Numbered from the stretch's first letter, positions 8,261 through 16,364 are shown. The stretch: 33,112 bases of DNA from Klebsiella pneumoniae (GCA_945861675.1 CAMAVY010000024.1:1-33112), one strand, 5' to 3'. Numbers and translations are program-made. Notes: a model not told the origin generated them from the sequence alone.

Positions 8261-9049
8261 ATGCTTGTCGCAACCGCTGACCTTGCGCGGCAATTCGATG
8301 CGCTGGCTGCCGACTATCTTGTGGCGCGCTTCTCGGGGCCGGGCAATCCCATGGGCGCCCAGCTCCTGCGCGCGGGCGACATGGTGGCGACAAAGGTGCC
8401 GTACGTTCCATTGAACCCACTGATGAACCGCGCGCGCGGCATCAGCAGCGCGGCGCAGTTGCACGAAGTGCTGGCGTTCTATGCGGCTACGCAACAACGC
8501 TGCTGGATCGAAGTTGTACCCAGCACGCCTGCTGCCGTCACGAATGAAATGATCAGCACAGGCTTTCGCGTAGAGAGCTATGCGTCGACGCTGTACACCG
8601 CGCCGCTGCCGGCGCCGGCGCACCACGATGTGGACATCAGCGACGTGACTGAAACTGGCCTGGATGAGTTTCTGGACACACTCAATACAGGCTTCGGCAC
8701 GCCGAGCCAGGTGCTGCCGGGCATGCGCGCGAACCAGCGTTTCTGGTCGAAAGTGCCCACATGGCACTTGTTCATGGCACGTGTTAATGGCGTTGCCGCA
8801 GGCGCTGCAGTGCTGTCGGTGCACGACGACACGGCTTATCTCGCGGCGGCGTCGACATTGCCGGCGTTCCGCAATCGCGGTATTCAGAGTGCATTGATCA
8901 GCGCGTGCATGGCTCGGGCTCAGGCCCTTGGTTGCTCAGTCGTGACAGGTCAGGCCGCTTGGGGCTCGTCGAGTCAGGGCAACATGCAGCGCGCGGGGAT
9001 GCAGATTTCGCACGTGCGCACGTTATGGACGAATCAGCCCAGCGCCTGA
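8261..9049 (+). CDS. GNAT-family N-acetyltransferase
   Basis: 262 residues. The GNAT fold is in the C-terminal half (about residues 120-255). HLFMARVNGVAAGAAVLSV gives the central strands, and LPAFRNRGIQSALISACMAR is the acetyl-CoA pyrophosphate-binding loop and helix. The N-terminal half (ATKVPYVPLNPLMNRARGI) resembles the lead domain of other small-molecule GNATs. ATG 8261 is taken as the start; a TTG at 8252 would overlap the preceding gene. It lies in an apparent operon with the dioxygenase. The acceptor is unknown. Confidence 0.85.
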   Translation: MLVATADLARQFDALAADYLVARFSGPGNPMGAQLLRAGDMVATKVPYVPLNPLMNRARGISSAAQLHEVLAFYAATQQRCWIEVVPSTPAAVTNEMISTGFRVESYASTLYTAPLPAPAHHDVDISDVTETGLDEFLDTLNTGFGTPSQVLPGMRANQRFWSKVPTWHLFMARVNGVAAGAAVLSVHDDTAYLAAASTLPAFRNRGIQSALISACMARAQALGCSVVTGQAAWGSSSQGNMQRAGMQISHVRTLWTNQPSA

Positions 9050-9118
9050 TCGATGCACGATCTGACGGCCCAGCGTAAACGCATACGCTCAACAAATTCG
9101 AACCGGAGACCACACCGC

Positions 9119-10066
9119 ATGAGCAAACTCACACAGATCGACCTCGCAACCTGTCGCAAGGTCGGTCAGGGCGTGAAGCGACCTGAAGACGTGGTGGTTG
9201 GTCGTGATGGCACGGTATGGATCTCGGATCAGCTCAGCGCCTGTGCGCGCATCGGCGCAGACGGCCAGCTGGTTCGCGTGGGCCAGGCCGGCGGTGCACC
9301 GAATGGCATCAACATGGATCGCGAGGGCCGCATCCTCATCGCCAACTTTGGCGGGCCCGACACGGGCTATGGCCCGCTGCAGCGGCTCGATCCGAATACC
9401 GGCGTGGTCGACACGCTGTGCGCAGAGATCGGCGGCCGCAAATTGTTCGGTGCGAACTATCCGGTGTGCGACAGCGCGGGTCGTATCTGGTGTTCGCACT
9501 CAACCTGGGGACCGGTGAACGAAGCGTTTGCCGGCAAGAACGATGGCCTGATCTTTCGCTGTGACCCGGACGGTCGCGTGGTCGTTCTGGCCGAAGGCAT
9601 CCGCTTCGCCAATGGCATCGCGCTGGATGCGCAGGAACAGAATCTCTACGTCTGCGAAACCACGGGCTGCGATGTGTTGCGCTACGCCATCCAGCCCGAT
9701 GGCAGCCTTGCCGCACCGGTGCGCCACGGCCCGGTGCTCGGTCTGACCGTGCAGGAAGTGCAGGACCGCCGCCCGTTGACGGCCGGGCTGCGCAGCCAGC
9801 TCGGTGCGACCGATGGCTGTGGTTTCGATGTGGAAGGCAATCTCTGGGTGACGTTGGTGATGGCCAACAAGATCGTCGCTATCACACCCGCAGGTGAAAT
9901 GGTGACGGTGCTGTCCGACCCGGACGGCAAGCTCATGCGCAGCCCGACAAACGTAAGCTGGGGCGGTGCTGACATGTGCGACCTGTACATCGGCAGCATT
10001 GCCAGCGATTACGTTGTGCATGCACGCAGCCCTGTGCCGGGCCTGCCGCTTGTGCATCAGCGCTGA
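9119..10066 (+). CDS. SMP-30/gluconolactonase-like beta-propeller (sugar-lactone lactonase family)
   Basis: 315 residues made of repeating propeller blades: VKRPEDVVVGRDGTVWISD, GAPNGINMDREGRILIANFG, IRFANGIALDAQEQNLYVCE and GATDGCGFDVEGNLWVTLV. These match the SGL/SMP-30 family, whose members hydrolyse lactones using a bound divalent metal. The Glu in RPEDV and the Asn/Asp positions in PNGI, ANGIALD and DGCGFD fit the usual metal ligands. The start at ATG 9119 is preceded by GGAG. The next gene starts 8 bases after its stop. In this context it may hydrolyse a lactone or ester intermediate rather than gluconolactone (inference). Confidence 0.85.
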   Translation: MSKLTQIDLATCRKVGQGVKRPEDVVVGRDGTVWISDQLSACARIGADGQLVRVGQAGGAPNGINMDREGRILIANFGGPDTGYGPLQRLDPNTGVVDTLCAEIGGRKLFGANYPVCDSAGRIWCSHSTWGPVNEAFAGKNDGLIFRCDPDGRVVVLAEGIRFANGIALDAQEQNLYVCETTGCDVLRYAIQPDGSLAAPVRHGPVLGLTVQEVQDRRPLTAGLRSQLGATDGCGFDVEGNLWVTLVMANKIVAITPAGEMVTVLSDPDGKLMRSPTNVSWGGADMCDLYIGSIASDYVVHARSPVPGLPLVHQR

Positions 10067-10074
10067 GCGAAGCC

Positions 10075-11013
10075 GTGACTTCGTCGGCATTCACAGCGCA
10101 GGACGACCACACGCACGCGCAGAACGACGACTGGTGGGCCACCGAAACCGCGTGGTTCTCGTTTCATCATCCCGAGCGTCGGGTGGGCGGTTGGTTCTAC
10201 ACACTCGTACGCCCCAACATCGGCACGGTGGCGGGCGGTGCCTGGGTGTGGGACGACAGTGCGCATCTACCCTGGGAGGCGCTGTATTCCAGCAACTACT
10301 CTGCGTTGCAGTGGCTGCCCGGCACGGATCTCGCGGACTGCCAACTGCCCACTGGCGTGTCGATGCGTGTGCTCGAACCCTGCATGCGCTATGCACTTTG
10401 CTACAACGATGCCGGTCGGTTTGAAGCAGCGCTGACATTCTCTGCGGTCATGCCGCCGCAAGCGTTGACCGCAGTCGGCTCCACATTCGGCAGTGCACAG
10501 CACTTCGATCAGCTCGGCCATGTCACAGGCACCATCACGCTGCATGGCGAAACCATTGCCATCGACTGCATCGGCATGCGCGATCGCACCTGGGGTCGCC
10601 GACCGGAGAATCGACCACGGCAGGCGGCCTATGTCACTGGCGCTGCGGATGCTGAGAACGGTTTTCTGGCGGTGACGAAAGGCGAAACCGCGCGCGACGA
10701 GATCGCCTATGGCTTTCTGCGCAGCGCTGGCCGCACGCTGAATCTCGTCGAAGGTGTGCGCACTGTGGAACGCGATCCGGTGCACGGCTGGATTACTGGT
10801 ATTCACGTAGCGGCGCGTGACGAAGCGGGGCGCAGGCTCGACGCGCGTGGTGTGCCGCTGTCGCGCATCATCCTGAACCGGCACACCTTCATCGATATCA
10901 ACAGCCTGATTCGTTGGGACGTCGATGGCACGACCGGCTGGGGCGAAGACCAGGACATGTGGCCGGTACATCGTTGGGCACACTACCGGCGTGTGCGTGC
11001 ACCGAAGACCTGA
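10075..11013 (+). CDS. DUF7064/DUF7065-like protein (beta-rich, function unknown)
   Basis: 312 residues from GTG 10075, 8 bases after the previous stop. The frame is open further upstream, but that part overlaps the lactonase gene and is not protein-like. The sequence is rich in Trp and beta strands (WWATETAWFSFHHPERRVGG, TVAGGAWVWDDSAHLPWEA, IAIDCIGMRDRTWGRRPE). It resembles a family of about 300 residues that I recall annotated as DUF7065 plus DUF7064, with a lipocalin-like fold related to carotenoid hydratase or tocopherol cyclase proteins. The GMRDRTWG motif is characteristic. No activity is known. It lies with a small helical gene and an APH-like gene, which suggests these three work together. 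Confidence 0.6.
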   Translation: MTSSAFTAQDDHTHAQNDDWWATETAWFSFHHPERRVGGWFYTLVRPNIGTVAGGAWVWDDSAHLPWEALYSSNYSALQWLPGTDLADCQLPTGVSMRVLEPCMRYALCYNDAGRFEAALTFSAVMPPQALTAVGSTFGSAQHFDQLGHVTGTITLHGETIAIDCIGMRDRTWGRRPENRPRQAAYVTGAADAENGFLAVTKGETARDEIAYGFLRSAGRTLNLVEGVRTVERDPVHGWITGIHVAARDEAGRRLDARGVPLSRIILNRHTFIDINSLIRWDVDGTTGWGEDQDMWPVHRWAHYRRVRAPKT

Positions 11014-11035
11014 TCGCTCAAATTGCAGAGTGGCA

Positions 11036-11455
11036 ATGCACATGAATGAAGCAGATCTGCTGGCTCGCATCGCTGACACATTGCGGCGCGACATCGGGCC
11101 CGCGGTTACGGACGAGTTCGCGAAAACACAGGCCTTCATGGCCGCAGTGGTCTTGCAGAAGCTGGCTGCGCAGCTCGCGCATACCGATGCGCATGCGCGT
11201 GCACAACGGGCCGACATGGATGCGTTGATCGCAGACCTTGAGATTGCGCGCACCGCGTCCGTGCTGCCGCAAACGAGCGAACAGGCAATCACGACGCTTG
11301 TGCGCCAGCGCGACAAGGCAGCCCTCAGCGATCTCGTTGCAGCGCTCTACGCGGATCGCGAGCCCATGGGCGACGACCTGTTTGCGCAGCTGCTGAACCG
11401 CGTGCGCCGCACGCTGCGTGCAGAAATCGACCGTCGGTTGGTCTACGCCGAATGA
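11036..11455 (+). CDS. small helical protein of unknown function
   Basis: About 139 residues, nearly all predicted alpha-helical and Ala/Leu/Arg-rich (DLLARIADTLRRDIGPAV, AFMAAVVLQKLAAQLAHTD, VRRTLRAEIDRRLVYAE). It has no signal peptide or cysteine cluster and I do not recognise the family. ATG 11036 is used; ATG 11042 is equally possible. Its stop overlaps the start of the APH-like gene as ATGA (11452-11455), so the two products are probably made in a fixed ratio and may form a complex (inference). Confidence 0.7.
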   Translation: MHMNEADLLARIADTLRRDIGPAVTDEFAKTQAFMAAVVLQKLAAQLAHTDAHARAQRADMDALIADLEIARTASVLPQTSEQAITTLVRQRDKAALSDLVAALYADREPMGDDLFAQLLNRVRRTLRAEIDRRLVYAE

Positions 11456-12504
11456 GCAGTGCAAGCGAACAGGCAATGGTGCCGCGCATCCTCGAGTACC
11501 TGCAGCGCAAACTGCCGAATGCAGAGGCGCTGTCGCTGCACAATGTGCAACGCATCGCGGTGGGTTGGTCACATGAGACCTGGCTGTTCGACCTGCACTT
11601 CCGCGAAGTGGGCGACCCGCGTGCGCAACCGCAAGCGCTCGGGCTGTGTCTGCGCAGGGACCCAGGCAATGCGTTGTTGCGGCATCTGTCGGATCTGCAG
11701 CAGCAGTTTCGTGTGTTGCAGTGTCTGGAGCACACGGACCTGCCCACGCCGAAGCCGTACTGGTTCGAGCCGGACACTGCGGTACTCGATGCGCCATTTC
11801 TGGTGATGGAGAAAGTACGTGGTGCGTGTCCAAGCCCTTGGGGTCGCGATGGGCGTGCGTACTACGCCGCAGCATCGGAGCGCGGTGTGCTTCCAGCCAG
11901 CTTCACATCGACACTTGCCACGCTGCACACGCTCGACTGGCGCGCCGCGGGACTGAGCTTTCTCGGCGTTCCCGCAGCAGGCGAGGCGTTTGCCCGCAAC
12001 GAGATCGCCAAATGGCGCGAGCTGATCGCAGCTGCTGATGCGCCAGCCGAACCTGTGCTGACAGACCTCATCTGCTGGCTCGAGAGCAACATTCCGCCTG
12101 TGCAGCAGATCACGCTGGTACATGGTGCTTACCGCACGGGCAATCTGCTGATCGACGTCGATCGCATTTCTGCAGTGTTGGATTGGGAGTTGCAGGTACT
12201 CGGCGATCCGATGTACGACGTGGCCTATGTGCTGAGTGACCTCAATCGCGACGGCACGGAGCTGCTGTCGAACCTGGTACAACGCGATGTGTTCTTCCGC
12301 GACTACGAAGCGGCAACGGGATTCACCATCGACGAGCAAGCGTGCCGCTTTTACAACGCGCTGTATGCCATGCGTTCGGTTGCGTTCTGGATGAGCGCAT
12401 CGGGTTTGTATGCGAGTGGCCGCAGTCGTGACCTGCGGCTGGCGCGCACCGCGTGGTCCGTGCCGGTGGTGCTGGCGCGCGCGGCCAGGGAACTCGGCTA
12501 CTGA
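11452..12504 (+). CDS. APH/ChoK-like phosphotransferase homologue lacking the catalytic Asp
   Basis: 350 residues with the aminoglycoside-phosphotransferase fold. The N-lobe has LGLCLRRDPGNALL and FRVLQCLEHTDLPTPKPYW, the linker LDAPFLVMEKVRG. The C-lobe has LVHGAYRTGNLLID (residues 222-235) and ISAVLDWELQVLGDPMYDVA, which contains the metal-binding Asp244. In active relatives the Brenner motif reads HGDxxxxN, where the Asp is the catalytic base. Here residue 226 is Ala (GCT at 12127-12129, one base from GAT). His224, Asn231 and Asp244 are kept. It could be a pseudokinase, a protein with a changed reaction or a recently inactivated gene. The 4-base overlap with the small helical protein suggests joint function. 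Confidence 0.85.
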   Translation: MSSASEQAMVPRILEYLQRKLPNAEALSLHNVQRIAVGWSHETWLFDLHFREVGDPRAQPQALGLCLRRDPGNALLRHLSDLQQQFRVLQCLEHTDLPTPKPYWFEPDTAVLDAPFLVMEKVRGACPSPWGRDGRAYYAAASERGVLPASFTSTLATLHTLDWRAAGLSFLGVPAAGEAFARNEIAKWRELIAAADAPAEPVLTDLICWLESNIPPVQQITLVHGAYRTGNLLIDVDRISAVLDWELQVLGDPMYDVAYVLSDLNRDGTELLSNLVQRDVFFRDYEAATGFTIDEQACRFYNALYAMRSVAFWMSASGLYASGRSRDLRLARTAWSVPVVLARAARELGY

Positions 12505-12649
12505 GTTCGGCCAGCGCGGCATTCGTTGCTGTACACGAGCATCCAGGTCTTCGCGCCCATCGATCAGTTCCGCTCGGGTGTGGCTTGCCGCCGATGGGCA
12601 ATGCTGGCTAGTGTCCGACGAGTCTCTTTCGGCAGTGAGGTAAGCGCGA

Positions 12650-12919
12650 GTGGCAGCGGTAGATTTCACACCGAATCTGCGCCGACACCTCGAGCTCGCG
12701 GCATGCGTGGTTCAGGGCGAAACCGTACGCGACGTGGTGGATGCGCTCACGGCGCGCACGCCGGCATTGCGCGGCTATCTGCTCGATGACCAGGACGCAC
12801 TGCGGCAGCACGTGAACATCTTCGTCGATGGCACGCTGGTGCATGACCGGCGCGGGCTGTCGGACGCCGTGCGCGCCGACTCGAACGTCTACATCGTGCA
12901 GGCGCTGTCCGGCGGCTGA
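12650..12919 (+). CDS. MoaD/ThiS-like ubiquitin-fold protein with C-terminal Gly-Gly
   Basis: 89 residues from GTG 12650 (GTGAGG about 10 bases upstream). The pattern FTPNLRRHLELAACVVQGET, VRDVVDALTARTPALRGYLL, NIFVDGTLVHD and SNVYIVQALSGG is that of a beta-grasp sulfur carrier. It includes the free C-terminal GG that E1-like enzymes adenylate in MoaD and ThiS. No molybdopterin or thiamine biosynthesis genes and no E1-like MoeB/ThiF partner lie in this window, so a housekeeping role is not supported by context. The following gene is an Asp-box propeller protein. I recall this pair being neighbours in other genomes too, which suggests a conserved but undefined link. Confidence 0.8.
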   Translation: MAAVDFTPNLRRHLELAACVVQGETVRDVVDALTARTPALRGYLLDDQDALRQHVNIFVDGTLVHDRRGLSDAVRADSNVYIVQALSGG

Positions 12920-13020
12920 GTTCGGGCGTGCACAGGTCAGGCGAACGCAAGGCACATCACCATTCACAGCACGATGAACAACACGACCAATACCAGCATC
13001 TATACGAACAGGAGCGTTCC

Positions 13021-14109
13021 ATGCGCATGCTCGTTGGTACTCGCAAAGGCTTGTTCATCTACCGTGGCGAAGGCGCACGTTGGGAAGTTGAACGGCGCGC
13101 ATTCATTGGCGATCCGGTCAGCCTTGCGCTGCACGACCCGGGTGACGACGCGTTGTACGCGGCGCTCAATCTCGGGCACTTCGGCTGCAAGCTGCACCGA
13201 TCGGAAGACGGCGGCGCCAGCTGGCAGGAACTGGATGCGCCGCGCTACCCGAGCAAACCTATCGGCCGCGATGACCCGAACCCCTGGTCGCTGCAACGCA
13301 TCTGGGCGCTGCAAGCGGGCGCCGCTTCGCAACCAGGTCGACTGTGGTGCGGCACGATTCCTGGCGCGTTGTTCCGCTCCGACGATCGTGGCGCGTCCTG
13401 GCAACTTATCGAGAGTTTGTGGCGCCGCGAAGAACGCCTCGCTTGGTTCGGCGGCGGCTTCGATCAGCCGGGCATTCACTCGATCTGCATCGATCCGCGC
13501 GACGCAAACACGCTGACGGTGGGCGTTTCCATTGGCGGCGTCTGGCGTTCGCGCGACAACGGCGCAAGCTGGACACAACTCGGCTACGGGCTACGCGCCG
13601 ACTACACACCCGCGGAAAACGCTGCGGATCTGAATCAGCATATTCCGCATCTGCTCGTGCAATGTGCGGGCGCTCCGGACACGTTCTGGACGCAGCACCA
13701 CAACGGCATCTTTGTTTCCCATGACGATGCGCACAGTTGGCGCGAGATATCGGCGCCGTCGCCCGTGGGCTTCGGCTTCCCGGTGGCCGTGCACCCGCGC
13801 GATGGCAACCGAGCCTGGTTCGCGCCTGCGCAGAAAGATTCGTGTCGTGTGCCGATTGATGGGCGCTTTCTGGTCGCCCGCACCGACAACGGCGGCAAGG
13901 GTTTTACGCTGCAGCGCCGTGGTCTACCCGAAGGCGAGGCCTGGGACCTCGTCTACCGCCATGGACTTGCCATCGGCAATGACGGCGAATCGCTGGCGAT
14001 GGGCTCTACAACGGGTTCGCTGTGGTGCACCCAAAACGGCGGCTCGCAATGGCACGTCATCAGCCATCACTTGCCGCCGATTGCCTGCGTGCGCTTACTC
14101 GACGACTAG
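13021..14109 (+). CDS. Asp-box/BNR-repeat beta-propeller (sialidase-fold, VPS10-like) protein
   Basis: 362 residues from ATG 13021, with AGGAG spaced 6 bases. It begins LVGTRKGLFIYRGEG, the first propeller strand. Asp-box motifs S-x-D-x-G-x-x-W are repeated: SEDGGASW (61-68), SDDRGASW (120-127), SRDNGASW (177-184) and the variant SHDDAHSW (233-240), with later degenerate copies. The Arg triad and FRIP motif of true sialidases are not apparent, so an enzymatic sialidase is not supported and a binding or scaffold propeller is more likely. No signal peptide is seen. The same frame is open upstream from GTG 12928 and would add a His/Gln-rich stretch of about 31 residues, considered unlikely. It overlaps the convergent ferredoxin gene by 15 bases. 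Confidence 0.85.
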   Translation: MRMLVGTRKGLFIYRGEGARWEVERRAFIGDPVSLALHDPGDDALYAALNLGHFGCKLHRSEDGGASWQELDAPRYPSKPIGRDDPNPWSLQRIWALQAGAASQPGRLWCGTIPGALFRSDDRGASWQLIESLWRREERLAWFGGGFDQPGIHSICIDPRDANTLTVGVSIGGVWRSRDNGASWTQLGYGLRADYTPAENAADLNQHIPHLLVQCAGAPDTFWTQHHNGIFVSHDDAHSWREISAPSPVGFGFPVAVHPRDGNRAWFAPAQKDSCRVPIDGRFLVARTDNGGKGFTLQRRGLPEGEAWDLVYRHGLAIGNDGESLAMGSTTGSLWCTQNGGSQWHVISHHLPPIACVRLLDD

Positions 14110-14298
14110 CGAAATCGCCCGCGCCGGGCAGACCTCGATGGCTTGCTCGGCTTCAACGCGTTGCCGATCGGTGGCAATGACGCTGACCAGCAGCTTCGGC
14201 GTGCCATCGTCGTTCATCTTCATCAGGTCGGGGTGGTTGTAGTAGCACTCGCCGGAGCGAATGCACTTGTCCAGGTCGATGATGAGCGTAGTAGTCAT
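14095..14298 (-). CDS. single-cluster P450-type ferredoxin (CxxSxxC...CP)
   Basis: 67 residues starting MTTTLIIDLDKC. The cluster ligands are CIRSGEC (Cys11 and Cys17) and the later ICP-type motif VCPARAI. The middle ligand position of a 4Fe-4S motif is Ser, which fits the small [3Fe-4S] (or Ser-variant [4Fe-4S]) ferredoxins that pass electrons to bacterial P450s. It starts one base after the stop of the upstream P450 gene, so it is almost certainly that P450's redox partner. No ferredoxin reductase is in the window. The 3' end overlaps the convergent propeller gene by 15 bases. Confidence 0.88.
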   Translation of the reverse strand: MTTTLIIDLDKCIRSGECYYNHPDLMKMNDDGTPKLLVSVIATDRQRVEAEQAIEVCPARAISLVVE

Positions 14299-14299
14299 G

Positions 14300-15580
14300 T
14301 CAGGCGTCGAACTCAAGCCAGAGTTCGGCTGGCGAACGGAAACCGCCTGAGTCGATGGACGGCGAGCGAATACCTTCATGGGTCGCGAACTGCGGCCGGA
14401 TGTTTGGCAGTGCTTCTGCCAGCCGTGTGCAGGCGATGACCGACTCCTGCCGCGCCATCGCGTAGCCCATGCAGAAATGCTGGCCAATGCCAAAGCCCAG
14501 GTGGCCTGGTTTGCCATCGGCATAGCGGCCCGAGCGGTTCTCGCGGCCCATGTGCAGGTCGTCGCGATGAATGTCGAAGGTGTCCGGGTTCTTGAACGCG
14601 CGTTCGTCGCGATTGCCTGCACCGAGGTACAGGATGACGCCCGCGCGTTCGGGGATGATCTTGCCGTGCAGCTCGATCTCACGGGTGGTATGCCGAAACT
14701 GCGCGTGCACCACAGGGTCGTAGCGCATCATCTCGGTGAACACGTTGGTCCACAGCTCCGGATTCTTCTTCACATCGTCGAGCTGGTCGGGGCGCGTGTA
14801 CAGCATGTGGTACCACATGTTGCTGATCGCCTTGTCGGTGGTATCGCCACCGGCGGCGAGCAGCAGTGCCACAAAGCCTTTGATCTCCTCGTTGCTCATG
14901 CGCTCGCCTTCCAGTTGCGCGCCGACAATGCGGGAGAGCAGGTCTTCTTCAGGGTTCTTGCGCCGCTCCTCGATCAACGGCGACAGGTAGTCCCACATTT
15001 CATTGCGCGCCTGGATGCCGCGCGCAAGATGCGCGCCGCCGAATCCGAGCCCGGCGATCAGCGCCTGGTACCACAGCACGAAGGTGTCTTCGTCTTTGCG
15101 CGGCAGCCCGAGCATGTTGGAGATCACGCGAATCGGGAACTGCTGGCTGAACTGCTTGACGAGTTCAACCTTGCCCTGGCCCTTGAAACGTTCAATGAGC
15201 TCCAGCGCGATGCGGTCGATGATCGGAATGAACGTCTCGAGGCGGTTGCCCACGAACTGCCCGGCGACCACGTTGCGCAACCAGCGGTGCTGTGTGCTGT
15301 TGCCGTATTCCAGGATGTTCGGGCCGAACACGTGCTCGGAGCCGAACTTGTAGTTGCCATCGGGCTTGTACACGGCGCGGTCGTAAGCGCCGTTGTCCTG
15401 GAAGGCGCCATCCACATCCCAATAGCGGCTGATGATCCAGCGGTTGTGAAAACGGTCGTGGTAGATAGGGTGGTCATCGCGCAGCCGCTTGTAGAGCGGG
15501 AACGGGTCCTGCTGGAACTCCGGCTGATCGAACTGCCGGGGGTCGATGGCGCGGGCAAGAAATTCTTCGACGGTGCTCAT
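14300..15580 (-). CDS. cytochrome P450 (bacterial class I)
   Basis: 426 residues, soluble, with no membrane anchor. The I-helix motif is LLAAGGDTTDKAI with the oxygen-activating acid-Thr pair. The K-helix ExxR is TEMMRYDP. The heme loop is FGIGQHFCMGYAMAR, with Cys370 as the thiolate ligand. All essential motifs are intact. It forms a two-gene operon with the single-cluster ferredoxin (1-base gap). In the wider catabolic setting it probably hydroxylates a hydrophobic substrate such as a terpenoid, steroid or fatty acid (inference), and the CYP family cannot be assigned by eye. It is divergent from the second P450 module across a 331-bp spacer. Confidence 0.95.
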   Translation of the reverse strand: MSTVEEFLARAIDPRQFDQPEFQQDPFPLYKRLRDDHPIYHDRFHNRWIISRYWDVDGAFQDNGAYDRAVYKPDGNYKFGSEHVFGPNILEYGNSTQHRWLRNVVAGQFVGNRLETFIPIIDRIALELIERFKGQGKVELVKQFSQQFPIRVISNMLGLPRKDEDTFVLWYQALIAGLGFGGAHLARGIQARNEMWDYLSPLIEERRKNPEEDLLSRIVGAQLEGERMSNEEIKGFVALLLAAGGDTTDKAISNMWYHMLYTRPDQLDDVKKNPELWTNVFTEMMRYDPVVHAQFRHTTREIELHGKIIPERAGVILYLGAGNRDERAFKNPDTFDIHRDDLHMGRENRSGRYADGKPGHLGFGIGQHFCMGYAMARQESVIACTRLAEALPNIRPQFATHEGIRSPSIDSGGFRSPAELWLEFDA

Positions 15581-15911
15581 GCAGATGTACTCATGAAGGG
15601 GCGATTGGTAAAGGTTGCAGTGGCGAACGCGCGGGCCCTCTGGCCAACAGCCCGGCGGCCGTGTTGTCTGTGGAGGAGCGGCTGCTCGTGGACGCGGGAA
15701 CGCTAACTCCCGCTACTGTGACGTGCAACGCCTTGGTAGCATCTGGCCGCTTGGCCGCCAGGCGGGCTCTGCCGTCCAGGCACAGCCAGCGAGGCAATGC
15801 CAGCCAGCTGATGCCAAACACCTGACGCCAGCCACCTGACGCCAGCCACCTGACGCCAGCAAGGCATCTCAGATAACCATTGATTGCAATTTTAAGGGGA
15901 GGGGCTTACCG
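15581..15911. promoter_or_regulatory. 331-bp divergent spacer between the two P450 modules
   Basis: No protein-like frame is seen here. The right end has AGGGGAGGGG just before ATG 15912, and an AT-rich patch with the 8-bp palindrome ATTGCAAT (15883-15890), the likeliest promoter or operator of the plus-strand module. A 14-bp tandem repeat lies just upstream at 15820-15861. The left part is GC-rich without recognisable structure. Confidence 0.4.
15820..15861. repeat. three tandem copies of a 14-bp unit upstream of the P450/ferredoxin module
   Basis: The unit ACCTGACGCCAGCC is repeated at 15820-15833, 15834-15847 and 15848-15861, with only the last base of the third copy different. A more degenerate relative lies just before at about 15804-15818. 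Spacing of 14 bp is not a multiple of a helical turn. The array ends about 20 bases before the AT-rich promoter patch, so it could affect transcription or be a neutral slippage product. Confidence 0.85.
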
Positions 15912-16364
15912 ATGGACGCACTGCAGGAACTGCTGGAAACCGAGGCCATCCGCAAGCTGCGGCATCAGTACTCGCACTATTTCGACGGCAAGCGTCTGGA
16001 CGACCTGGTCAGCATCTTCACGGACGACGCAATCTGTGAGTTCGGTCCGGACTATGGTGGCGATTGGGTAGGCAAGGCGCAGATACGTGCCAACTACTCG
16101 CAATACACAGAGGCCGCGGGGCCGAACTTCGTCTCGCTGCACGCTGTCACCAGCCACATGGTGACGTTCGTCGATGCCACGACGGCGCACGGCCGTTGCT
16201 ATCTGCTGGACCTCAATACAACCGAGGGCGCAGAGAACCCGCTCCTGCTGTTCGGCGTGTATGACGACCTGTACAAGAAGGTGGGCGGCGCGTGGAAGAT
16301 TCACCGCACGCGTATCGATTTCCTGTGGCCCAAGCGGAATGTGTTGCCTGCCCGGCAGTTGTAG
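15912..16364 (+). CDS. SnoaL/NTF2-like protein
   Basis: 150 residues. LQELLETEAIRKLRHQYSHY, FDGKRLDDLVSIFTDDAICE and AWKIHRTRIDF fit the SnoaL_4/NTF2-like cone fold, with Tyr20, Asp25 and later His residues in the positions often used in ring-hydroxylating small subunits, dehydratases and isomerases. It opens the plus-strand module of ferredoxin, P450 and SDR, with a strong ribosome binding site (AGGGGAGGGG). A role as a small isomerase, dehydratase or binding protein for the P450 product is plausible but unproven. Confidence 0.8.
   Translation: MDALQELLETEAIRKLRHQYSHYFDGKRLDDLVSIFTDDAICEFGPDYGGDWVGKAQIRANYSQYTEAAGPNFVSLHAVTSHMVTFVDATTAHGRCYLLDLNTTEGAENPLLLFGVYDDLYKKVGGAWKIHRTRIDFLWPKRNVLPARQL

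Noticed and set aside
7053-8420. Open frame of about 455 codons antisense to the 2OG dioxygenase
   Set aside because: Composition (Arg/His/Gln-rich, no domain) is that of a shadow frame in GC-rich DNA; the plus-strand gene has all catalytic residues.
12928-13020. His/Gln-rich N-terminal extension of the propeller protein from GTG 12928
   Set aside because: ATG 13021 has a well-placed AGGAG and starts exactly at the first propeller strand; the extension has no ribosome binding site.
13021-14109. True exo-alpha-sialidase
   Set aside because: Asp boxes are present, but no FRIP motif or Arg triad was found and there is no secretion signal.
14378-15706. Open frame of about 442 codons antisense to the first P450
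   Set aside because: No recognisable domain; it is explained by codon bias of the P450 gene on the other strand.
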